From Christensenella timonensis (GTDB lineage Bacteria > Bacillota > Clostridia > Christensenellales > Christensenellaceae): a stretch of 64,000 bases of DNA. Positions 12,201 through 20,535 of this stretch are shown piece after piece; within the stretch, counting starts at the first letter, position 1; the number at the start of each line of letters is the position of its first letter. Location: NCBI RefSeq assembly GCF_900087015.1, contig NZ_FLKP01000002.1, positions 2,232,001-2,296,000 of the forward strand. Reading direction: 5' to 3'. The notes beneath the pieces were generated by a model. The model ran no database searches and had not been told where the DNA came from. It saw only the letters and a list, made by a program, of their open reading frames with translations. Made by a program: the position numbers and the translations under genes.

Positions 12201-13160
12201 ATCTTTAAGTCCTGCCGTACTGAATACATAACTGCCGCTGGCAGTATTTTTCCCCGTTGTTTTCCACGCGCCTGCCGGACTGTCGCTGTCGATCAGGTAT
12301 TCGATCTGCCCGCCGCTGAGCGTTGTTTGTGCGCTGCCGGACGCGTTATTGTAGTCTGTGAGCCCTGACCAGGAAACCGTTATATTCGCCGCGTTTGTGT
12401 ATGCTGACGGATTCACCGTGACCGCAGACGGTTTATTCGGCGGCATCGTATCCGGCAGTTTCCCGTATGCCTCGCTGAACAGGCCGGGATTTGGGGCCTG
12501 CCCCGTACCGTTATGCGGCACTACCTTAAAATAATAATTGAGGTCGTTTGCGTAACTGCTCCCGGGGTTGTTCTTTGCATATAGATGAGCGGGGATCATG
12601 GGCAGCTCTGCTCCGCCGCCGCCCAAATGCAATTTACATGAACCCGCGTTAATTTCCGCTGTGGTTGGCCAAATACCTTTTCCCCTCGTTGTAAAGGAAG
12701 TCGTATTGCCAACATTCAGGTATTCGTACTCTTTCCCATCCCATATGCCGATATAATACCCGCCCGCGCCTTCCACGCTGTTCCAGTTCACGTCAAAGTA
12801 ACCGCTCCCGGAATTGACGCCGTTTGTATGCGGCGTAACACGTATTCCCGTATTCGGAATCCCTTCAAAATATGTCATGGAGAATGTCATGCGGTAGGAA
12901 GGCGTATCCGCCGAGACAAACTCACGGTAATCCCCATAATCATTTGCATCGCATACAAGGGCAAATCCGCAATTTTCGACCTGATTGAACGTATTAAAAT
13001 ATTCCCCAAACATTTCAGTCAGGTTCCAGCTATACCATCCGCTTCCGTTGACGTATTGCGTATCGTATGCTTTATCTAAAATATGGGGGGAATTGTTCCA
13101 TGTGATTGTCCTTGAATTCCAACTGCTTTCTACCCGATGGACCGAGAATGGATCTATACT
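3240..13160 (-). pseudogene. WapA/Rhs-type polymorphic toxin, C-terminal fragment separated from its N-terminus by an IS3 element
   Basis: The frame is open from the IS edge at 13160; the first ATG (13013) gives 3,257 aa but is not a natural start. In order it encodes the end of a DNRLRE-type domain (WNSRTITWNNSP), Ig-like domains with repeated DTTAPTVESI-type phrases, a propeller-like section, dozens of YD repeats (about 9.2 to 5.0 kb), the Rhs core (MNRYTYAANNPVNFSDPSG), a helical linker and a Gly-rich tip (FHIGAGVSGSFGGLGGQ). The family forms a shell that encapsulates a C-terminal toxin. The tip matches no toxin I recognise. With the signal peptide lost to the insertion, export is presumably abolished. 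Removing the IS and one ACT triplet joins the two halves in frame, giving about 3,773 aa. Confidence 0.9.
3918..5551 (-). repeat. Direct repeat of Rhs core, copy 1 (in the full-length gene)
   Basis: This is the upstream copy of the direct repeat whose partner lies at about 900-2533. It spans the last YD repeats, the Rhs core and the linker before the tip. Differences between copies are scattered and mostly silent, apart from a few substitutions such as YAYAANN versus YTYAANN. The high identity suggests recent duplication or ongoing gene conversion. Confidence 0.9.
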
Positions 13161-13225
13161 AAAAAAGTAGACATAAAAGTAAACAGTCTATTACAATAAA
13201 AGAGACACAAAAAGGAGGTTCTTTC

Positions 13226-13513
13226 ATGGCTGCAAATAACTTCAAAAAATACGATGATGATTTTAAAAAGTCTCTCGTATCTCTTTTCCAAAATGGCAAA
13301 ACACAGACCCAACTCTGTAAAGAGTACGGCGTTTCTCAATCCGCCCTTGGCAAGTGGATCAAGCAGTATTCTACCGTTCAGGTCGACGACGGTGAAGTCC
13401 TTACTGCCAAACAGGTTAAGGAACTCCAAAAACGGAATGCACAGCTCGAAGAAGAAAACCTTATCCTAAAAAAAGCGATTGCCATATTCACGCCTCACTC
13501 AAACAACGATTAG
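13226..13513 (+). CDS. IS3-family transposase OrfA
   Basis: This 95-aa protein has an N-terminal helix-turn-helix of the IS3 OrfA type (CKEYGVSQSALGKWIKQY) that binds the element's ends, followed by a leucine-zipper-like helix (LQKRNAQLEEENLILKKA). A strong AAAGGAGG site precedes the ATG. A run of seven A residues at 13468-13474 near the end of the frame fits an A AAA AAA slippery site. A -1 shift there leads directly into the orfB frame and makes the OrfAB transposase. Confidence 0.93.
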   Translation: MAANNFKKYDDDFKKSLVSLFQNGKTQTQLCKEYGVSQSALGKWIKQYSTVQVDDGEVLTAKQVKELQKRNAQLEEENLILKKAIAIFTPHSNND

Positions 13514-14361
13514 ACGCTGTCCACAGGCTCCGTTTTCAGCACCGTATTCAAACGCTTTGCCGTGTCCTGAATGTCAATAGAAGCACTTACTACAAGCATT
13601 TTTATTCTCCTCCCGCTCCCCGTGTTTCTCTTAATCAGGATCTTCGACGCCTTATCCTTACTATTTATGCTGATTATGACAAACGCCTTGGCGCCTATAA
13701 AATCCACCATGTCCTCCAGCGTGACTATGGCGTCCGCATCAGCGTTGGACGAGTGTACCGCCTGATGCGCTCTATGCATTTACCAAAAATGTCTACTGCT
13801 CACCCCAGACATTATTTCTGTCGTTCCGATGACAGCCTTTGTCCCGACCGTCTCCGCCAAAGCTTTACTCAAAATGCCCCTAATCTTGTTTGGGTGAGTG
13901 ATATTACTTATCTGCGGGCTGGCGGAAAATGGTATTATCTTTGCGTTGTCATTGACCTTTTTTCCCGCAAGGTCATTGCTTGGCACCTGTCTTCCAAACA
14001 GGATGTGGACCTTACGATCACTGCTTTCCGTAAAGCTTATGCCGCCCGCAGCGCTCCCAAGGGTCTGATGTTTCACTCTGACCGTGGAACTCAATATACC
14101 GCTTTTGCTTTCCGTAGTCTTTTGGACTCCCTTAATATTGTTCAGTCTTTTTCCAAGAAAGGATATCCGTTTGACAATGCTGTATGTGAATCTTTTTTCA
14201 AATATCTGAAAAAGGAAGAAGCTAACCGTAGAAGCTACTCTTCTTTTCACGATTTAAAGTTGGCTATTTTTTCCTATATTGAAGCCTTCTACAATGCCAA
14301 ACGTCCCCATTCTTCTCTTGGTTATTTGACTCCCGATGAAGCTGATGCTCGTTTCCCCTAA
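13471..14361 (+). CDS. IS3-family transposase OrfB (made by -1 frameshift from orfA)
   Basis: OrfB supplies the DDE catalytic core of the OrfAB transposase. From the slippery run it reads through RLDAVHRLRF and STYYKHF (the OrfB N-terminal HTH_21-like region) to the integrase core. That core shows WVSDITYL, FHSDRGTQY and the acidic DNAVCESFF motif, i.e. the D, D and E residues. It ends with RPHSSLGYLTPDEA, a standard IS3 ending. No independent start codon with a ribosome site is obvious, so translation probably depends on the frameshift. The fused product would be about 378 aa, a normal length, and looks intact. Confidence 0.92.
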   Translation, partial: KSDCHIHASLKQRLDAVHRLRFQHRIQTLCRVLNVNRSTYYKHFYSPPAPRVSLNQDLRRLILTIYADYDKRLGAYKIHHVLQRDYGVRISVGRVYRLMRSMHLPKMSTAHPRHYFCRSDDSLCPDRLRQSFTQNAPNLVWVSDITYLRAGGKWYYLCVVIDLFSRKVIAWHLSSKQDVDLTITAFRKAYAARSAPKGLMFHSDRGTQYTAFAFRSLLDSLNIVQSFSKKGYPFDNAVCESFFKYLKKEEANRRSYSSFHDLKLAIFSYIEAFYNAKRPHSSLGYLTPDEADARFP

Positions 14362-14392
14362 TTATCTTCACTTTTTTCTGTCCACTCTATTG

Positions 14393-15796
14393 ACTATACT
14401 TCAAGAATGTGTTTCCGCTCGTTTTTCCAGATGTTTCATACATATTGACCTGTGCATGCTGAATCAGGATATTACTGCTTTTATTTACAATATCTTCGGG
14501 TATCACACATCGGATATATGCCTGGTTGATCGCAATCGTATCATTGCCGACACGAAAGTATTCCCGGTTATAGGTATTGACAGTATCCGGGCTTGTATTG
14601 CTGACATAATTGTCTTCTAACCCAAGAGATGCAGCGTCTACAGAATCATAATATACCGATGGATCAACGATCACAGGATATGCACGTTCCGGTGTAAGCC
14701 ATGAATCGCTTAGCTCATAGCGAATGATATATGAACTCCCATCCTGCCGGATTGATACGGCAATATCTTCACTGTATGCGCCTGCCGCGTCTGTCATGAA
14801 AGGCGCTGCGATCCGTGCAATATTGACGCCATTGCTGTCACTTAAAAGGATTTCCTGCCCCTCTTGCCGGGGAACAAGGCCGCCGAGGTTTATCCGGTAT
14901 TCAAATACATTATTTTCCGTGTATTCATTGATAATGATATCTTCTTTGATCCCATTTTCCCTGGCCTTTAAACGCAAGTCCGTCGAGGGATCAAAAACGC
15001 CTTCGTATGTTACGCTTTCAAATGCGCTCCCTGAATATCCTTCCTTACGCAGTTCCGGCTTACTATCTTCTTTCGAGACCGGGACGGCTGTTGGTTCCGA
15101 TACTTCCGGGGTTGGCGCCGCAGCAGGCGCCTGTTCTGCGGTTGGTTCCGGCGTTGGATTTTCCGCTGCTTCAGCTTCTTGAACCGCTTCCGGCGCGGGA
15201 ATCGCTTCAATTTCACCATTGGCGGTTGCTTCCGGCGACAGGCTGTTTCCCGCTTCTTCATTTGTTATGTCCGTTAACCCCGCTTCCTGCGTTTCCGGCT
15301 GCACGGGATCTTCCGATTCATTTACAGGCATTTCTGGATTCTGTGGCGCAGCACTTTCGGCTTCTTCGCTGCCTGCCAAATCATCGGGCGATTTCGGAAT
15401 ATTTTCTTGCTCAAAATTTGATTCGTCCACAATAGGCGCAATCGAAATACTTGTCCCATCCTTTGCAACGGTAACCAGTTCGTCGTTCTGCTTAAAATCA
15501 TTGTTGATTTCCGCATCTACGGTTTCACTGGTGCTTATGATAGCGTCCCCCCGATCGACCAGAAGCGCATCACTGTCGTCCGGTTCCATTGCTTCCATCT
15601 GTTCGTCCGTGAGCTGCATGGTGAGGGTTTTGCTGCCGTTCCAGTTTTGCCGCACAGTAATCCCTTCGGCGACATTTTCTACCCGGCCCACGCCCGATTC
15701 GGCATATGCAACAGCAAACGGCTGCAGTATAGTCACGATACAAAAGACCAACGAGACTGAACCGATATAGAATTTAGCTCTCCAATTCTTTTTCAT
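14393..15796 (-). pseudogene. WapA/Rhs-type toxin, N-terminal fragment with signal peptide
   Basis: This is the 5' part of the gene continued at 3240-13160. The frame runs a few codons into the IS and stops at 14387. It starts at an ATG with MKKNWRAKF and a signal peptide ending near AVAYAES. A low-complexity Pro/Glu/Ala stretch follows (about residues 140-260). Next is a domain typical of wall-associated WapA proteins, ending in YPVIVDPSVYYDS, then the first half of a DNRLRE-type beta domain (DNYVSNTSPDT to GNTFLKY) cut by the IS. A truncated exported protein of about 469 aa could still be made, but without the toxin shell or tip. Confidence 0.9.
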
Positions 15797-15846
15797 AACA
15801 CCAACCCCACACTTTTCGCTACGATACTCAACGAATTTTTATGAAT

Positions 15847-15877
15847 AAAAAAGGACACCCTTTAAGTCAGGTATCCT
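15847..15877 (-). terminator. Intrinsic terminator upstream of the Rhs gene
   Basis: On the minus strand AGGATACC pairs with GGTGTCCT (8 bp, one G-U) around a 10-base loop, followed by six T. It lies between the relic-rich spacer and the Rhs start at 15796. It may end upstream transcription or act as a leader attenuator for the Rhs gene. Confidence 0.6.
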
Positions 15878-16470
15878 AAATGCAAACTTTCACCATATGC
15901 ACTTTTATCTTTGCGTTTAACTTTGATTTTCCTAAATTTTTTCTGGACGGATAATGCTTCAGAAGCGAATCCAACCCACTCTTTGGACTCCCCTTGTTCA
16001 TGACCATACCTACAATTCATTTGTCCTTAATGAAAGTATATCACTGTATCCCGTTTTTGTATAGGTCTCAAAATAAAAATTTGTCCATAGATCATAATCG
16101 GTATTTTCATCAATTCGCCGGTGCTAAATGGAAGCAATCTGATACATTCTGGTTTATGGCTTCAATCGATTCTTTCCTTTCCCATGACTATTCACCACAC
16201 TTTCTCTTATGATAGAAAAGCAGCGGATTTATGTTGGAAAACCGTTTTGTTCGTCGATCCGCTGCTTCTCCCATGTATTTTAAACGCTATTATTCGACAC
16301 TACTTCCCATAGCGAACGGGCAATAACTTGAACTGGTCACGGCTCATGACCATCACCGATATCCCAGCCGCCTCCCCTACGGGCAGATCTTTCTTTAGAC
16401 GCCTGTTTTTCAAGGTGCCGGAGATAAAAGCCTTCACGTTCAAAAGAAAAACAGGACAGAATATGGTGCT
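15878..16470. other. About 590-bp spacer without a clear gene; decayed fragments
   Basis: No convincing gene is present. At 16081-16128 the minus strand resembles the last codons of the Y-family polymerase gene at 29869 (GELMKIPIMIYG versus GELMKMPNMIYG), with its stop codon lost. At 16218-16267 an 11-bp inverted repeat (AAGCAGCGGAT / ATCCGCTGCTT) encloses 28 bases. On the minus strand, just after the stop of the 16471 gene, a 43-codon frame with a GTG start ends in SRDQFKLLPVRYGK; I cannot say whether it is translated. The stretch looks like debris from past insertions. Confidence 0.5.
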
Positions 16471-16887
16471 CTACAATAAGAATTTTTTTAGATTTTTAAT
16501 TGCCCTCCTTATTGAGTGTGAAACAGTAGTCCGGTCAACTCCTTCTTGTTCCGCAATCCGGCTTATGCTTAATCCTAGAAAAAAATGCGCATACACTCGA
16601 TGCGCCTGTTTTTCCGGCAGCCTTAAAATTGCAGCGTACAAAAGGTTGCGGTCCAGCCTTTGTATAACCTGATCTTCCGGTGAGGGAAATAAGAATAATG
16701 CTGCGTTCTCAATTCCGTCTGCCCGATCAAGTGAATAATACGCTTTGTGATACCGTATCCTTGAATAATGGGATGCTTCTGCACGATACAATTCATCCAA
16801 CACACATTCAACCGCATCAGGAACTTCAATCCACATATCCTGTTCATGGAAAAGTGGATAATACTTTTTCATATTTATCTTTTTCAT
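16471..16887 (-). CDS. Sigma-70 region 4-like HTH protein of the type found in ICEs
   Basis: The chosen start (MKKINMKKYYPLF) has a GGAGG site a few bases upstream; a longer frame to 16947 lacks one. The 138-aa protein has the arrangement seen in many Clostridia mobile elements: KKYYPLF, then YHKAYYSLDRADGIENAAL, then a C-terminal sigma-70 region 4-like helix-turn-helix (LPEKQAHRVYAHFFLGLSIS...VDRTTVSHSIRRAI). Such proteins are thought to bind DNA and regulate the element. No conjugation gene is next to it here, so it may be a remnant of another element. Confidence 0.75.
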   Translation of the reverse strand: MKKINMKKYYPLFHEQDMWIEVPDAVECVLDELYRAEASHYSRIRYHKAYYSLDRADGIENAALFLFPSPEDQVIQRLDRNLLYAAILRLPEKQAHRVYAHFFLGLSISRIAEQEGVDRTTVSHSIRRAIKNLKKFLL

Positions 16888-16963
16888 GGTAACCTCCGTT
16901 TCGAGACTTGAAATAAGTTTCAAAACGGGGATGGTGGTGATCTGCACCTTTTAAAAGGCGCAC

Positions 16964-16998
16964 AAAAAACACCTTTGCGGTTAACGGCTGCAAAGGTG
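16964..16998 (-). terminator. Intrinsic terminator of the ABC/signal-peptidase operon
   Basis: CACCTTTGC and GCAAAGGTG form a perfect 9-bp stem; on the minus strand the stem is followed by six T. It lies 70 bases downstream of the signal peptidase stop, at the end of the long operon that begins at about 26.2 kb. Confidence 0.85.
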
Positions 16999-17067
16999 CA
17001 AGTTACTAGATATATTTTTTTAAGAAACTATGTTCTTCATTTAAGATACAACAATGCAGTATTGTAT

Positions 17068-17604
17068 CTATTTCACACCTCTTATTCTATCGAACGGATA
17101 TATTACGGATATTGCATGTCCCACAATATTATCATAAGGTATCGGTCCAATCATCGGCTCCCTGCTGTCCGATGAATGATTCCTGTTATCTCCCATAACG
17201 AATATGTTATTTTCAGGCACTGTTATTGTTTCCATGTCTGGAAAGCGATTCTCATTCAAATAGGGTTCATCTATTGTTTCTCCATTGACACTAACCATAT
17301 TATCATGTATCGAAATCGTATCGCCTTCCATGCCGATGATACGCTTCACACATTGCAGTCCGTCCGGATAAATAACGATCACAAGATCGCCATGCGATAG
17401 TCCTCCGGTATTTTTGGAGATCTTTTCGGTCAGTACAAGTTCACCGTCCTGTAATGTCGGCAGCATGGATTCGCCGCTGATCCATATCCAATCCAGCACG
17501 AAAACCCGCAGGCAAATGAGAGCAGCAATTACAAGCAGTAAAACGATCCAAAACCGTTTATCGCTTTTCTTTTTTTTCTCCTGCTGTACTGCCTTTTCCA
17601 TCAT
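17068..17604 (-). CDS. lepB: Signal peptidase I
   Basis: This 178-aa S26-family signal peptidase has an N-terminal lysine-rich segment and one transmembrane helix (WIVLLLVIAALICLRVFVL). The catalytic serine box is SGESMLPTL (Ser near residue 44) and the general-base lysine lies in CVKRIIG (near residue 85). The MGDNRNHSSDSR box completes the family signature. It would cleave signal peptides outside the membrane. As last gene of the ABC operon it may be dedicated to the exported proteins encoded nearby (18902-20407 and the secreted proteins at 26.3-27.6 kb), though a housekeeping role cannot be excluded. It starts 6 bases after the stop of the permease gene. Confidence 0.93.
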   Translation of the reverse strand: MMEKAVQQEKKKKSDKRFWIVLLLVIAALICLRVFVLDWIWISGESMLPTLQDGELVLTEKISKNTGGLSHGDLVIVIYPDGLQCVKRIIGMEGDTISIHDNMVSVNGETIDEPYLNENRFPDMETITVPENNIFVMGDNRNHSSDSREPMIGPIPYDNIVGHAISVIYPFDRIRGVK

Positions 17605-17610
17605 TCACAC

Positions 17611-18915
17611 CTAATTTCCGCTCCTCATGGCCTCGAGCGGACTCATCTTCGTGGCTTTACGCGCGGGGTAGATGCCTGATATGATCCCAACCAATACCGC
17701 AATCCCGATTGCGCCGAGGGCCACCCACGCGGGAATCTCCACCTTCATCCCTTCGGAGAAATACATCCCGAGAAAGCTTGTCTGCTCCGTTCCCGTATTG
17801 ATGGCAAGCACCACGATATAACTGACCGCAAGACCAATCAACCCGCCAAGCAGACCTATGATCGCCGATTCCGTCAAAAAAAGCTGTCGTATCTTCTTGA
17901 TCTTCATACCCACGACCTTCATAATGCCAATATCCCGCCGCCGCTCGAGGATCGAAGCATACATTGTGTTGGCAATGCCGATGGCGGAAACAAATAAAGA
18001 GATCAGCCCGATGGCAAAGAGCTGGCCCTGCTGCCTGCTTTGCTCCTCCTGCATCTGCGAGATGTATTCCGTCTCGCTGTACGTCTCGTAACCAAGTTTT
18101 TTGATTTCGTCCATCACGGCTTGCACGTTGTCCATATCGTCCACCCGCACGATCACCTGCTGATAGGAATTGACCGGCACTCCCATATAGTCCGCAAGTT
18201 CCCTGTTGTCCATCAGCATCCGTTTGGCAATAGACAAATCCATGTAAATACTGCTGCTGTCCTGTGAGTGTGTCTTTTCCGTCAGCCCGGATACCGTCGC
18301 GCGGTACATACTGCCCGCCGGGACTTCCGCATCTCCCATGTCCCCCATATCGTAGCCGAACTGCATTTCCATTTCCGTCCCCAGCCAATCGATCTCCGGC
18401 TCATATTTGCTGTATTCCTCATAATCCGCGTAATTGGGCGGGTTCTGAGGATCGACAAACTGCTGCACCGCATCCCCGCCTATCACAAGAACGGTCATTG
18501 AACCCCCGGGTTGGAACATACTGCCTTCCTCAAATTCAAGGCTCAATACAGCAGGATCGATACCAATCACTTGGGTATTCGCCTCGTATATCCCCGTCCT
18601 GATTGTTACTGGAAATTGTATTGTCGGTGATGCCGCCGTGACGTGTTCCATTGCCGCGATGGACTGCACCGTGCTGTCCGTGATGCCCCCACGCCCGGAT
18701 GTTGACGATGAAGAATAGTCGTTTATTTGGATCTGTGTCAGGCGAGCATTGTCTGTCAGCATATCCGAAAACTGCTTATAGTTGGAATAGCCGATGGACA
18801 GCATCAAAACAATGCAAGCCGTCCCCACGATCCCGCCAAGCACGGTGAGAAAGGTGCGCGATTTACGCCTGCTTAAATTGATAAATGCCAGTTTGAATAA
18901 ATCAGGCGTCCTCAT
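17611..18915 (-). CDS. MacB/FtsX-type ABC transporter permease
   Basis: This 434-aa protein has the layout of MacB-like permeases. One TM helix lies near residues 20-42 (RKSRTFLTVLGGIVGTACIVL), a large extracytoplasmic domain occupies about residues 50-300, and three C-terminal TM helices include ISLFVSAIGIANTMYASILERRRDIGIMKVVG, a hallmark of the FtsX fold. It ends with ARKATKMSPLEAMRSG, also family-typical. It pairs with the LolD-like ATPase at 20516-21211. Such complexes transmit force across the membrane rather than transporting through a channel. The gene overlaps the preceding exported-protein gene by 14 bases, implying translational coupling. Confidence 0.9.
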   Translation of the reverse strand: MRTPDLFKLAFINLSRRKSRTFLTVLGGIVGTACIVLMLSIGYSNYKQFSDMLTDNARLTQIQINDYSSSSTSGRGGITDSTVQSIAAMEHVTAASPTIQFPVTIRTGIYEANTQVIGIDPAVLSLEFEEGSMFQPGGSMTVLVIGGDAVQQFVDPQNPPNYADYEEYSKYEPEIDWLGTEMEMQFGYDMGDMGDAEVPAGSMYRATVSGLTEKTHSQDSSSIYMDLSIAKRMLMDNRELADYMGVPVNSYQQVIVRVDDMDNVQAVMDEIKKLGYETYSETEYISQMQEEQSRQQGQLFAIGLISLFVSAIGIANTMYASILERRRDIGIMKVVGMKIKKIRQLFLTESAIIGLLGGLIGLAVSYIVVLAINTGTEQTSFLGMYFSEGMKVEIPAWVALGAIGIAVLVGIISGIYPARKATKMSPLEAMRSGN

Positions 18916-20407
18916 GATCTTTCGCTTTCTGCTTTTTGCGTTTCAAGGCGTACCGGATGCCGAAGATTGCGCCAATCACCGCGCCGAGGATGATAACGGA
19001 TATCCACCACTGGCTTTGCGTCTCCGGCTTTTCTTCTTCTTCCTCCTGCGGGGCGTTGATGATAGGCGGGTTGATATTGGTATTGAATTCAATTTCCTGC
19101 GTAGATACCTCACCGAACTCATCCTCATAGGAAAGAGCTATTTTACCTGTTGTCGGGCCATACTTTGCGTCAGAATTGCCGCTTTCTCCCGTATCGAGCG
19201 TGCCGACAAATACATACAGGTCGCTTTTTTTCGATGCTCCACTCTCTAAATTACCAAGAAATGCGCTACCCTCCGGCACAAGGCCGGGCGCTTCCAATTC
19301 TGCGCGCACGTTGTATACAGTCCCTTTCCCCATGTTCATCACATTCATGGAAATAGACATCGTATCTCCCGCATTGACTTCTTTGGGTATTTCCGGATCA
19401 TCGTACTCAATACGCATGGGTTGTTTGACCTGAATTACAATGGATTCATCCGAGGTAAAAGCAGTTGCCTTATCTCCCTCGTATTCGATATGCAGCATGA
19501 TCTTCTGCGGCTTTGGCTCTGCTGTCTGTTGCACCATTAGTTTTGTATTGATTGTCACCGTATCTTTTGTTCCGATCTTTTTGTAATAAAAGGAATTGGT
19601 TTCACCCATCGGGATCACATCTGCCGTTTCTCCAGAGATCGTTACCTTGACATTACGCATGGGCTGACTGTCGTTAGTGTTTTGCATGGTAACAGACAGA
19701 TCAAATTCCTGTCCGGCGAGAACCGGGGAGGGAGTTACGGAATAGCTTGCGATCATTGCCTTGGGCTGCGGCGCGGGTTCTTCTTCGCCGCCCCCGCCGC
19801 CTGTTCCGCCCGCATCGCCTCCTGCGGGATCATCCGTAACAGGAGTATCTTGCGTTCCGCCCGTGTCCTGTGGCGCGTTTGGATCAACACCGTCCGTCAC
19901 TGTCACATACAATGTAAACGCCTGCGTAAACTGCGCCCCACCTTTTACCTGCCCCTGCACATTGATAGTAATTGGATACCGTCCGTTTGTGCGTCCCTGC
20001 GTAAGCGGCAGGGAAAGGTCAACGAGATATGCGGATACCTTATCCTTTCCATTGTTGACACTATGCTCGGCTAACTTGATCGTCTGATCGTAATTCTGGA
20101 ATACAAACGGAGAAGATACCGCATCTCCTAAATTAACCGTCATATTAATACTGTTTCCCTGTAATTCCTGCGAGGAAATAAGGGGAAGAATGATTGATGC
20201 TGCTCCGTTTGAGATAGATGGCATATACCCACTGCTGTAGGGCTTATCCATACCCGGGTACAGATTACTGTTATCAATCACAAGAACCGTATTGTCCGTA
20301 CTTTTTTCCTCTACCACTGACGCCTGGCTTTCACCTGCGGCAAATGCGACTCCCGTGACAGAAAATATGATGATGACCGCAAGTAATCCGCTCAATATCT
20401 TTTTCAT
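18902..20407 (-). CDS. Exported, membrane-anchored protein with CARDB/Ig-like domains; partner of the MacB-type transporter
   Basis: This 501-aa protein has a signal peptide (MKKILSGLLAVIIIFSVTGVAFA), a Gly/Glu/Pro-rich hinge near residues 180-215, two or three beta domains with the wording of CARDB/S-layer-like modules (PVLAGQEFDLSVTMQNTND; EVNAGDTMSISMNVMNMGKG), a C-terminal TM helix (WWISVIILGAVIGAIFG) and a lysine-rich cytoplasmic tail. It sits between the LolD-like ATPase and the MacB-type permease, in the place where other systems encode an adaptor. It may be the extracytoplasmic adaptor of that complex; this is inference from gene order. No catalytic motif is visible. Confidence 0.75.
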   Translation of the reverse strand: MKKILSGLLAVIIIFSVTGVAFAAGESQASVVEEKSTDNTVLVIDNSNLYPGMDKPYSSGYMPSISNGAASIILPLISSQELQGNSINMTVNLGDAVSSPFVFQNYDQTIKLAEHSVNNGKDKVSAYLVDLSLPLTQGRTNGRYPITINVQGQVKGGAQFTQAFTLYVTVTDGVDPNAPQDTGGTQDTPVTDDPAGGDAGGTGGGGGEEEPAPQPKAMIASYSVTPSPVLAGQEFDLSVTMQNTNDSQPMRNVKVTISGETADVIPMGETNSFYYKKIGTKDTVTINTKLMVQQTAEPKPQKIMLHIEYEGDKATAFTSDESIVIQVKQPMRIEYDDPEIPKEVNAGDTMSISMNVMNMGKGTVYNVRAELEAPGLVPEGSAFLGNLESGASKKSDLYVFVGTLDTGESGNSDAKYGPTTGKIALSYEDEFGEVSTQEIEFNTNINPPIINAPQEEEEEKPETQSQWWISVIILGAVIGAIFGIRYALKRKKQKAKDHEDA

Positions 20408-20418
20408 TTCCTACTCCC

Positions 20419-20535
20419 TCACTTCCAAGTTGATTTCAATAAAATCGTATTGGCTACTGTAGCAATGACATATGCCACCATCGCACCGAGAGCGATTCCC
20501 AATATAATGAGATCCTTATTTGTTTTTTTCTTCAA
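20419..20535 (-). CDS. Candidate 38-aa single-TM peptide with TTG start
   Basis: A short frame overlaps the end of the ATPase gene by 20 bases. A TTG start preceded by GGGGAG at a reasonable distance gives LKKKTNKDLIILGIALGAMVAYVIATVANTILLKSTWK-type sequence in which residues 9-34 form one hydrophobic helix. A longer frame to 20601 starts inside the ATPase and is not supported. Its place between ATPase and adaptor suggests a small subunit of the transporter, but it could be a chance frame. Confidence 0.4.
   Translation of the reverse strand: MKKKTNKDLIILGIALGAMVAYVIATVANTILLKSTWK

Larger units (their letters stand above)
13161..14392 (+). mobile_element. IS3-family insertion sequence, about 1.23 kb, inserted in the WapA/Rhs gene
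   Basis: The element carries orfA and orfB in the usual -1 arrangement. Its ends form an imperfect inverted repeat: AAGTAGACATAAAA on the left and, inverted, AGAGTGGACAGAAAA on the right. The host sequence is flanked by ACT at 13158-13160 and again at 14393-14395, a 3-bp target duplication typical of several IS3 subgroups. The triplet is a whole Ser codon in the host frame on both sides, so precise loss of the IS plus one ACT would restore the gene. The outer ends could be off by one or two bases. Confidence 0.88.

Noticed and set aside
13014-13170. Treating the ATG at 13013 as the true start of the large Rhs gene
   Set aside because: The same frame is open and domain-coding up to the IS edge; the ATG has no ribosome site and would begin inside a DNRLRE domain.
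13780-14250. Minus-strand frame opposite the transposase
   Set aside because: Antisense to the conserved DDE core of OrfB.
13154-14400. A 7-bp target duplication CTATACT around the IS
   Set aside because: Removing it would leave the host gene out of frame; the 3-bp ACT version restores the frame and fits IS3-family habit.
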